Shown here one piece after another: positions 12,501 to 24,245 of a stretch of 64,000 nt of DNA; the stretch's first letter is position 1, and the number at the start of each line of letters is the position of its first letter. Location of the stretch: assembly GCA_021018995.1 (NCBI GenBank), contig CM037590.1, positions 45,572,287-45,636,286 on the forward strand, given 5' to 3'. The translations under genes and the position numbers were made by a program. This DNA is from Chloranthus sessilifolius. Taxonomy: Eukaryota > Streptophyta > Magnoliopsida > Chloranthales > Chloranthaceae. The notes under the pieces were generated by a model. It saw nothing but the letters and a program-made list of their open reading frames with translations, had not been told where the DNA came from and did no database searches.

Positions 12501-15500
12501 GGGTTGTGACGCCCGACGAACCTCCGGTCGTTTCCTCTGCGCCTTACTATAGATCGACGGCCTTGATTAGTTCACACGTCGATCCGATCATTGTACCTCT
12601 GCACAGACAGGAAGTGGGTGAGTTCAAAGGTCAGAAAGCTGTGTCGGCCGAGGTTGGGAGCTGTACCTGGGATCCGATGGAGATCGAGGTGGTCGGCCTC
12701 TCTACGTCGACTGCTTCTCTGCAAGCCCGAAAGTGCTTTAGGTTTTATGTAAGAAGAAGAAGGGGAAGGCGGCTACCTTGGGGTGCGAGATGCTCTGGGA
12801 AGACGACACGTGGCCTGGCTTCGGAAGACGCTGGAAGGTCTTCGGTGTTTCCTCTACGTATTGCGGATTTGGGGGCCAGCTGGGGTCTTATAAAGGACTC
12901 AAGGGAGGAGACACATGGCACTCTCTCTGCTAAGGCTATCGGGTCCGGACTTGAGATGGGGACTGGCGGGCGGTTCCATCGATTGGGCTCCCTTCCTCTT
13001 CTGGACCATGGTTTTTCTACTGGGCTTATGGTCTCCAAAGTCCCCGACCCGAGTGGGTCCTTTCCAGGTTACCGGTTCCCTCCCACTTTCGAAGATGGTG
13101 ATTGTAGCTACACTGGGAGCTCGAATCGCCTGGGGAGAAATACTTACTTCGACTCCGGGGATTTGGTGCAGGAACAGCCTACCCCTGGGGAGGGGGATTT
13201 ATACGATCGGGTGGCGAGACGGTGGGGGTGAATCGATACTACAAAGTGGGACCGAGCCGAATATGTTGGTCGAAATCGACAGGCTCATCGAGGTTGGCCG
13301 AAATCTCGGAATGACTTTTAAGGGATCTCAGCGTATTCTGGGCGGTGTTGGTTCATCGCCCTTTCGTCATCGGGTATCGCGGAGGGAGGCGGGGAGGAGC
13401 TTGCAAGACTACGATGAGGAATGTCCGATGGGAGGCGAGGGGGCGCTTGGTACATGCTAGGGCGGGATTTCCGCGATCGTATGAAGATGCTATCTTGGAA
13501 TGTTCGAGGCACGGGTGATCTGGGGAAACGGGCTGGAATTCAGCAGGCGATCAAGTTTTTTAAACCTGCTCTGATCACTCTTCAAGAGACGAAGTGGGGC
13601 AGCTGCGATGGTAGGAAAGTGGCCTCAATCTTGGGAAGGGGCAACTGGGAATGGATCGGTGTCGACTCCATCGGTGCCTCGGGTGGTATTTTGGTGGCCT
13701 GGTCGTCGGTTCTGTTTGACAAACTTGACGGGAATTGGGAGTTTTTTCAGCTTCGGTGGTGCTGCGGGATAAAGCGTCAGGTAATGTGTGGACATTTGCG
13801 GGCGTTTATGGACCAGCATCGGATCGAGAGAAAGGCGATTTCTGGTTTGAGCTGAATGCAATTGCTGCCAGATGGGACCACCCTCTTTGTTTGGCTGGGG
13901 ATTTCAATGCAATCCGATGGGACTTCGAGAAACGAGGTGGTCCAGCCAACGCTCAGGTCATGTGTGACTTTAATTCCTTCATCGCAGACTGGGGATTATT
14001 GGACCTGCCGATGTCGGGGGCCAGATTCACGTGGTCCAGATTCACGTGGTCCAGCTTGCAGGAGGTACCGACGCTTAGCCGACTTGACAGATTCCTATGT
14101 AATAATGTGGGGCTTGAGCTGTTTCCGGGGGCCCGCTTGGAGGCCCATGCTCGTGCCATCTCCGATCATCGACCGATTGTGCTCACGAAAATATGTGGTT
14201 ATTGGACGGGGGGTTTCGGGAAAAGGTTCGGGGGTGGTGGGGTGAACCGGTGTCGAATGGGACTGCTCAATATCGGTTTTTGAATAAGTTACGCCGGTCT
14301 AAGGAAAGAATCAAAAGATGGAACAAGGAGGAGTTTGGTAACGTGCAGGCTAAGAAGGAGATGCTACTTGACAAAATGGAAACCTTAGAGAAGCTGGAGG
14401 AAACCAGGGATCTATCCACGGAGGAGAGAGTGGCTTGTAACCAAGCAAAGACGGAATTCAGGGGAATTTGTAAGGCTGAAGAAATCATGTGGAGACAGAA
14501 AGCGAAAGTTCGATGGTTCAAAGAAGGGGACGCGAATACCAAATTTTTCCACGCTATTGCGAACGCCCGTAATAAAGCGAAGTTTTTAGGGATGATCACT
14601 GTTGATGGGGTGGTGACGCTGGTCACCAGGATGTGCAGGACAATATTGTCAATTTTTACCATCGCCTATACTCCGATGAAGGTCTATTGCGACCGGAGTT
14701 GGATTAGCTGCATTTCCCGTCTATCTCGGAGGACACTGGTAGGGGGCTGGAGGCTCCCTTTACTGAGGAAGAAGTGTGGGGTGCGATCAGATCTGCTGGT
14801 CGTCACAAATCTCCAGGACCGGATGGGTTTACCATGGATTTCTACCGCGTCTTCTGGGAGACCATTAAAGCGGACCTGCTCGAGGTCTTCCATGAGTTCC
14901 ACTCCTCGGGTTTTATTGGGAGAGCACTTAACTCTACCTTTTTGACCCTTATTCCCAAGGCGCATGGGGCTGATGACATCTCCGACTACCGTCCTATTAG
15001 TCTCATTAACTGCGTCTACAAGATCATTGCGAAGGTATTGGCCAATAGGTTAAAGTGGGTTATGCCTACCATCATTACGGATACTCAAGGGGCGTTTGTC
15101 CGCGGGAGACAGCTCCTGGACCTCGTCGCTGTGGCAAACGAGACCATTCACTCAATGAGCTCGCACCCTTCGTCTGGAAGGTGGACATGGAGAAGGCTTA
15201 TGACCGGGTCAGCTGGGATAACTTAGATTATATGTTGGGAAGGGTTGGGGTTTGGGGACTTGTGGAGGAAATGGATGCACGGGTGTTACTCCTCCCCCTG
15301 GTTCTCGGTGTTAATTAATGGGACTGCGGCGGGGTACTTTAAAAGCTCTAGGGGACTCCGGCAGGGGGATCCCTTATCTCCTTTCCTGTTTAATATTGTG
15401 GGGGAAGCGCTATCCGGTTTGCTTGATCGTGCTAGGATGTTGGGTCAGATTAATGGTATTAAAGTTGGCCTGCAGGGAAGATGTATCACGCACCTTCAGT

Positions 15501-18500
15501 ATGCGGATGATACTATATTATTTGGGAAAGCTGAGCAAGCAGAGTTTTGTGCTATGGCTGATATTCTTTCCGCCTATGAAGCGGTGTCGGGCCAGAGGGT
15601 TAACCTCCTTAAGTCGTCGGTGTCGGTATTCGGGTGGACGAGGACCTGCTGGTTTCCATGGCCGGATCCGTTGGTTGTCGCATTGAAAGTCTGCCTATTA
15701 CTTACTTGGGTTTGCCCCTCTCTGTCAAAAGGCTCACGATCCGTGATTGGCTGCCCGTTGTGCAAAAATTTGAGATGAGGCTGTCATCTTGGAAAGGCAG
15801 GTTGTTGAGTTTCGGAGGCAGGCTCGTTTTGGTTAAAGCTGTTATTTTGGCGATCCCCATCTTTTTCCTCTCGATGTTCAGATGTCCCGCTTCTATCACT
15901 GCTCGCTTAGAACGGATACAACGATCCTTCTTGTGGGAAGGGGCGGACCACAATAGGCGGTACCACCTTGTAAATTGGGATACTTGCCAGCTGCCATTGG
16001 CCTATGGGGGACTGGGTATTCGAAGTATCCGGCGATCCAACTTGGCCTTGCTCGGGAAGTGGATTTGGAGAGCGGGTAGGGAGGCGGAGCGGGGTAGTTT
16101 GTGGTGGCTGGTCTTGCGGGATAAATATGGCTTGTCGTCGGACGGATGGGGGATTCGGTTGGTGACTCAGAGGTCTCGACTTCGCCGTGGTGGAGAGACA
16201 TATCTCGTACTTGGGAGGGTATGGCTAAAGGGGTTAGGTTCAGTTGGGGATGCGGATCTCGTATCTGGTTTTGGCAAGATCCGTGGCTGGATAAGGGTCT
16301 GCTCCGTGATCTGTTCCCGCAGATCTACGCCCTCTCCCCCAACCAGGGGGGTAGGATTGACCAGTTTTTTTCCCTCACCAACAATGGGATTGTTTGGGAG
16401 GTTGTTGTCAGACGTCGACTCAGGGAAAGTGAGGTGGATAGCTACGTGGGCTTATTGAATGAGCTCCTGTCGGTGCAGAGGAATAGTAATCGTACAGATC
16501 TTCGGTTATGGAACTTCAATTGCAAGGGGGAGTTCAGCGTCAAGGATCTGTACCGTTGGTACTCGCGTCGACCGCTCATCAGGTTCGAGGGGAGATGGCT
16601 GTGGAAGGAATCTATCCCGTTAAAGATAAGATTCTTTGTGTGGACGGTCTGCAAGGAGAAAATTCTTACCAGGGATCAGTTATGTCGAAGGGGGAAGGAC
16701 ATCTCCTTGGGCTGCGTTATGTGCTCCGAGGAGGAGTCGGCGGCTCACCTGCTTCTTCATTGCCGTGTCGCTCATGAGGTGTGGGGAGGCATTCTTAAAG
16801 CCTTTGGCGTGGCATGGACGATGCCTCGGTCTCCCCACACGCTCTTAATCAGCTGGGAGGCAGCTGTGCCGACACATGGGGAGAGGGTTGCGTGGAGGGC
16901 TACTCTCTTCGCTGTAATGTGGTGCCTATGGCGTGAGCGGAATAGCCGAACTTTCGAAGGAAAATCTAAATCTGCTCTTGTGATTCTTAGGGCGGTTTCG
17001 GATCTTGTCACGCTTTGGGGCTCGAGTGGAGGATCCGGGGTCAACGGATCCCACATCTGGTGGGACCCGGGGTAAGGACGGCTCCATGAGGGGACTTCTC
17101 CGGACCTTTTGAGTGCACCTCGCTGACCGTGCTGTTTATGTTGTCGGTGTGCGCTTGTTTGATTTCTTTTGGATCTTTATGATTGTATACGGCTTCAGCG
17201 TCTTGCTGGTTTATTTATATAATCCTTTTACTGATCAAAAAAAAAAATCAGCAATTAATCCACACTCAACTCTCCATTAATTGTCTCAGGTGTGACTTGA
17301 AACAATCACATGACATTAATTTTGAGTTTCAGGTCCGTTTGTTCTTCCTTTTCGTTTTCTACTTCGCCTTCCTTGCTCCCGAATAATGACTACATCATCC
17401 TCTCCAGCTTGAAAAGAACTCGATTCTGACGAGTTGTCTTCTCGTACTTTTTAACAACTCCTCACCTGGCTCTCGTGATCCATATGCTCTCCCTTGCATA
17501 TTAACCTTTCTACCAACCTAAGTATCATTGATCAACTCCATTCTGGGTCTTCTTGGACTTAAATTTGGACAGTTGACTATGATTTTCCTTTCTCTGTTTT
17601 ATTCTTATCCAATTCTTATCAATCTTTGTTAGACTATTATTAAACCGTTGGATGATTAATGGTTACTTGATTTGGAAAAATCCATTGTCAAGATTGCTAT
17701 CAAACCACTGATCGTCCCATGATGATGATCTAAAACTCTTTCACTGTAAGAAATATAATAGGATCCTACATCTTTAATAGGAATGAATCAAGGTCTTTCG
17801 TACTGTTGAAAATTTCATCGACTATAGGTCTTCAATGGGATGACGATCTAGAACCTTTTTATGGTTCATACCTTTATTGGAGAGTTGTTAGTTCATTAGA
17901 TGGTGATCAAAATAATTTCCTCATTTTGAGTCTTCATCCTCATCTATTTTGGAAAAAAAAAGACTTTTAAGGGTATGCATATCACCTTTGCATGCCTCCT
18001 TTTGGTGGTTCGAAGATTACTTGCTTCGGACATAATTTTTTGCAGAGGCCTATGTTGGCGAATGGGACGATCATCAAGTTTCCTCCCTGCTGATCTCACT
18101 TTATCATCACCTTTGTTCCCCTGGTATCACTCTACACACGAGTCGGTCTAGTCTTTGGTTTATTTTGTCCATTGCTTGTTCCAACAGATCAATCCATTAA
18201 TTGGTCGCAGAATTCTTCGTCAGCAGCATTGCGAATCACAAATCAGATCTCTCCCTCTTTTTCCAGCTCTTTTACTTTTAGGAAGGAACTTGCTTTTTTA
18301 TTCTCTTCTAGTGTTTCTCAGGTATTATTGGTTTTATTTATTTGTTAGTTATTGATCGATCATCAAAACCAACTTTCTTTATGAAGATTCTATCATATAC
18401 ATCAAATCTGTAACAAAAACGGCAAATATTACTTAAAGCTATCTAAGACAACCAAATCTGTAAAAAAAGCAGCAACTTATACTTTGATAAAGCTATCTAA

Positions 18501-20821
18501 GACCCACCGGATTCCTAAACTTCTATTCCTAATAAATTAAGTTAAACTAGACTAACCTAAGAAGCTAGAAAGTAGATTTAAATATAAAACATTATCCCTT
18601 CGAATCTCTCCTTTTTCCAGCTCTTTTACTTTTTGGAAGGAACTTGCTTTTTTATTCTCTTCTAGTGTTTCTCAGGTAATATTGGTTTTATTTATTTGTT
18701 AGTTATTGATCGATCATCAAAACCAACTTTCTTTATGAAGATTCTATCATATACATCAATTCTGTAACAAAAACAGCAAATAATACTTACAGCTATCTAA
18801 GACCACCAAATCTGTAAAAAAAGCAGCAGCTTATACTTAAACAAAGCTATCTAAGACCCACTGGATTCCTAAACTTCTATTCCTAATAAATTAAGTTAAA
18901 CTAGACTAACCTAAGAAGCTAGAAAGTAGATAAAAAAATAAAACATCATTCCTTCAATTTTCTCATTAAGTTCATAAGAGAATTTTCTCCTATTGTTTAG
19001 CCATGAGATCATGATCTCCTAAAGTTCCACCCTCTTCAATTTGTTTCCAAATCTTTTGTATTTTATATCTCCTCTCCCTATTTTTTCTGCATTACTACAT
19101 TTCTCTCAGCCAATTACATGGTGTCATCGTCATAGGGACAGAGATTGGAAAAGAGGACATACCAGACATGATCTATTGCTCTCGAATCAATAATTCATGA
19201 GGACGGACGGGACACAGACTCATGGGCCGATCCAACCATACCTGTCTCTGCAACATGGGACTGAGCATCAAAAAGTACCTTTCCATGATTAAAAGAACTG
19301 CAGTCATACATGCTCTTCATTATTTCAGCCATAGGAGATTAACTAATAAATAATAAGCTTCCCTTGGGGTTGTTCCATAATTGAGATGCCTCAACTATAT
19401 ACAACTACATAACAGAAAGTTCGCAAACAATTGGCTACACAGTCACCGAACTTCAACATACAATTGGCAGCATGCAAGCAGTTCCAAATGTTGCAACACA
19501 GTAATAATAGGGTGTACAAGCCACATAATCAAGGACAACCACAAGCTATACAGCTGCAACTAGCTGTCACATTTACAGGATCACCAACAGCAGATACGAT
19601 ACCTCAAGTATCTTCAAAAAATCACCATAACTTGCTGAATATAGATCCAAAATCAAATGAAACAAGATTCAAAGGGAATGTGAACTAAAAACATTCCAAA
19701 CTCATACATTGAAGGAGGAGTTAGCTGTCTACAGGGATCAGATTCCCAAAAATTAAGGCACGGCAGAGTATTCTTCAAATCTCAATATATTGTCAGCTAA
19801 CCATTGAATGTTGCATCGAATCACCACACTGAGGCTACAGAAGTCAGAAACATTCCACATGGAATTCTGATCCAGTTGCAGCAAATAAAAAAAGCCAAAG
19901 GGTGATCGATGGTCCAGATTTTCACAGCAACCCAATCTCAAGAGTCATAGTAATCATGTTTTTCATAAAAATGCAGTACTCTGATACCAGATTAAGATGG
20001 TAATGATTAATTAGGGTTAGGTTGAAAAAGAAGAGGAAGAAGAAAGAGAAGAAGAGAGATGGAGAAATTAAGGTTATTAGTTAGATAGGCTCATAGCCTC
20101 ATACCCATTTACCATTTGTCTTTATATCTCTTACAAATTATTATTGACACACCCACTAACACTAATACACTACATATAAAAATTTACACATTAATACACA
20201 CACACACACACCAACTTAATGATAAATCTATGAACACACCACCCGTAGTAAGTAGACACATAGCGCATCCTAGTCTGTACTTGGTAAATGGAGAAACATG
20301 TTATGAATGTCATAGTTGGAAATTGTGATTGTAACTGTAGTTGAAAGATAGAATTAAGTAATATTGTGCTGTGGATCACTATTTCAGGTGCCACGAATGG
20401 TGCCATGGATGCGAGCAATTTGTTGAAACCGATGCTTGGTCGTGGAGAGTTGCGGTGTATTGGAGCAACTACCCTTGATGAATATCGCAAATATATTGAG
20501 AAAGATCCAGCATTGGAGCGTCGTTTCCAGCAAGTTTACGTTGAACCACCTTCGGTGGAAGATACAATCTCTATATTACGTGGATTGCGTGAGAGATACG
20601 AGCTGCATCATGGAGTCCGCATATCTGATGGTGCACTGGTGGCGGCTGCAGTTCTTTCTGACCGTTACATCAGTGGGCGTTTTCTGCCTGACAAAGGTAA
20701 CCCATTTAGCATCCTTAGAATCGTGTGTTTGCATGTATATTTTGTATGCGCTGTTCATAATATAAAAGAATTCATATGATATATCTATTTTCTGACATTG
20801 AAAATTTCCTCAACCCATATG

Positions 20822-20912
<91 letters not shown>

Positions 20913-23900
20913 TTGCTTTGAGGATGTGTTGGCATATTTAGTTTGCAGGGCTGGCCAAACTAACACCTTTTTTCTGACATTGACATTTTCCTATATTTTT
21001 TTTGCATAACCAGTAAAAGTAATTAACTTACTTTCCACATGCGAACTTAGGTGCTAATACCGCTCTTTTTTCGCTCCTGCTATTACATCGACATATGCCT
21101 ATATATAATTTAAATAATCAGTAATAGTAACTTAAATTTCTGCATAGAAACTCATTGTATCTGAGGCCAAGTGCTAATATCTCCCTTTTTTCTCCAGCTA
21201 TTGATGTAGTTGACGAGGCAGCTGCAAAACTGAAAATGGAGATCACTTCAAAACCAAATGCCCTGGATGAAATAAACCGTACTGTGTTGAAGCTGGAGAT
21301 GGAGCGTCTCTCTCTCACTAACGATACGGACAAAGCTTCCAAAGATAGGTTAAGTCGTCTTGAGGCGGAGCTCTCTCTTTTAAAAATAAAGCAAGATGAG
21401 CTGACCAAACAGTGGGAGCATGAGAAATCAGTAATGTCACGCATTCAGTACATCAAAGAAGAGGTATCCTGCATTTCCCACCTTCTCAGGGAGCTTATTT
21501 GATATCGGAACTTCATTTGCTAAAAATGAGGGTATAGTAACATTGGAATGAGTGTTCAATATTTAGGGTGAAGTTGATATAAACTCTGAAGTAGTCTACA
21601 GATTTGTAAGTTCTACATGGCCTATTTTTTTAAAAAGTCAACTCAGCTACATTAATAAAGAATTGGTAAAGACTGAAAACTTGGAAAAAAGCTATGTAAA
21701 AGATACAAATAGGAAAAAGTGAAATAAGACTGAAAGAGGAGAACAATTTAGGATTGGCAGGTTGAGGGTTAGAACTGAGGAAAGGAAAAAAAAATTGTTA
21801 TCAAGTTTTGGAGAAGAGAAGAATGCTGGTTCATGCCTAATCTAAGAGAAACAAATACTGAATCCTAGCTTAAACCGAAAATTTTCAGTTTCAGCCTTAT
21901 TCTTGGCCTAGTGAGGGTTTGATCATTACCAGGTTCTCTTTAAAATTCCAGTGAGCGTTTTCCTTTTCTTTTATTTATCATATGGGTTTTTTCTTGGCTG
22001 AACTGATTAACCTGCTAGCTACTTTTCTGGGTAACGGGTTTTATACAGTGTTACAAACTGATGTTCATAACTTCATATTGACTGAGTCCGGTTAATAGTT
22101 TTTATACTATACATTGTTATTAACTCAGGGCCTTTAACTTCATATTGACTACCCAATATCATTCTGCAGATTGACAGGGTAAACTTAGAGATTCAGCAGA
22201 CAGAACGTGATTACGATCTTAACCGTGCTGCTGAATTGAAGTATGGGACCCTTCTGGAGTTGCAAGGCAAACTTAAAGTGGCAGAGAAGGAGTTGGACGA
22301 ATACCAAAATTCCGGCAAATCCATGCTAAGGGAAGAGGTTACTGCAAGTGACATTGCTGAGATAGTTAGCAAATGGACGGGCATTCCCGTCTCCAAGTTG
22401 CAACAGTCTGAACGAGAAAAGCTCCTACACTTGGAAGAAGAGCTTCACAAACGTGTTGTAGGTCAAGAGCCCGCGGTGAGAGCGGTTGCAGAGGCCATTC
22501 AGCGGTCCAGGGCAGGTCTCTCAGATCCCAACCGCCCGATCGCCAGTTTCATGTTTATGGGTCCGACGGGTGTTGGAAAAACGGAGCTAGCCAAAACACT
22601 TGCTTCTTTCATGTTCAACACTGAAGAAGCTCTTGTGCGGATTGACATGAGTGAGTATATGGAAAAACATGCAGTATCAAGGTTGATAGGGGCTCCACCC
22701 GGTTATGTTGGCTACGAAGAAGGTGGACAATTAACAGAAACCGTTCGTAGGAGGCCGTATTGCGTTATTTTATTTGATGAGATTGAGAAAGCTCATTCCG
22801 ATGTGTTCAATATTTTACTTCAAATTTTAGATGATGGTAGAGTGACTGACTCGCAAGGTCGCAAAGTCAGCTTTACCAACACTGTGATCATCATGACATC
22901 GAACGTGGGTTCACAGTATATACTTAACACTGATGATGAGACATCATCAAAGGATTTGGATTATGAAACCATCAAGCAGAGGGTGATGGATGCTGCGAGG
23001 TCAATCTTCCGTCCTGAGTTTATGAATCGTATTGACGAGTATATAGTTTTCCGGCCTCTAGATCGTGAGCAGATCAATAAAATTGTCAGGTTACAGGTAT
23101 TGTTCTCATTTACCTGGTCACTAATTTCAATTTTGTTTAAAGATATAGGGTGAATTAGATTAGATAAAGGGTGCTGCCGCTAAGTGAAAATATATGAAGT
23201 TATATATCATGAACAATTGGTCTCACATCATGATCCAGTTGTTTCTTGAGTCCAGGCCATCCTTTATCTATGTTTTCTGAATGTTATTGGTATTTGTGTC
23301 CTTTGATAAAGGATCAAATATCGGAAATGGACCGCTTATTGGCTACCTTCAAAGTTCATATATTGTTTAATGCAATACATATGAGGTGATATTCAGCATA
23401 TCACAATATAATGCGTACTTTTAGGGTTAAAAATTTAAGAAATTGTTGAGAAATTAAGAAAAAAGTGTAGGAACACACACAAGGAAAATGCTAACCTCAC
23501 AACCACGCACCATTGTGAGATAGCAAGGTCCTCATTGTCTTCTGGACCCAAATGCCCATATCAAGTATGTTTTTATTTTGTCTTGAAAATTTATATGATA
23601 GCATTTGTTTAATATGTCATAGTTTTTAGCTTTGAAAACATACCTGGGTATTTCATGATATTTATATAAATACCATCAAACTTGAATTTATCACTCTATC
23701 GCCACTTTTCTTTAATAAGAAAGAAACTTTAAGGGCATACGGGTCCAGGGGACTTTTGAGATCTTGCTAACCTTACAAAGGATGTGAGATTAGCATTATA
23801 TATATAAATTTCAAATGCATGGAGAAACTCATGCATTCCAACCCCGGATCACCTGCCATGTGACACGTGATCCCAAGAAAACACCCGTTTTGGGATCATG

Positions 23901-24182
23901 TGCCATCTGATCTATAAAAAAAAAGTAGTTTATTTGGTGGTCAAAGTTTGGGTACCGCCCCAAACATCCTAGTGCATTGAGTTTTTTCTTTGCTTTCACA
24001 TTGACCACATTTTGGATGGTGGATATCCATTCTTTTTAGTTACTTTCTTTTTTTTAAAAATGGAGCTGATCGTCTTTGGGAAAGTTGCCGTGGCACCCTA
24101 TCCCCTAGATGGGTGTCATGTGGACCACAGCTCATTTGAATGCATGGATCCATCATGCATTCGAACCCATATCCCAGCTCTT

Positions 24183-24245
<63 letters not shown>

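Larger units (their letters stand above)
7810..20387 (+). other. CLPB3 intron 6, 12.6 kb, retrotransposon-filled
   Basis: It has a GTCAGT donor and a TTTCAG acceptor. It holds, in order: a palindromic GATACGTATC repeat, a tandem duplication interrupted by a small LTR retrotransposon, a decayed L1 LINE in sense orientation, a 355-bp tandem duplication and an LTR fragment. The exons on both sides are intact and in phase, so splicing across it is presumably still efficient. Confidence 0.9.

Noticed and set aside
12176-13231. 351-residue open frame upstream of the LINE endonuclease
   Set aside because: It has no recognisable domain, a low-complexity Gly/Ser/Pro/Arg composition, and overlaps other long frames in this GC-rich segment. 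It may be the remnant of the LINE ORF1 tail but cannot be supported as a gene.
14193-14945. 250-residue frame in the LINE as a separate gene
   Set aside because: Its N-terminal part is the spacer between endonuclease and RT of ORF2. The frame then shifts at about 14600-14770 and the rest is out of frame.
12100-17290. Target-site duplication for the intron 6 LINE
   Set aside because: TCAGGCAATCACA near 12118 and TCAGCAATTAA after the poly(A) are only weakly alike and need gaps. I do not claim them as a duplication.
20772-21009. Open frames encoding Ile-Tyr repeats
   Set aside because: They are translations of the (TA)n microsatellite. The same applies at 3365-3658 and 24012-24296.
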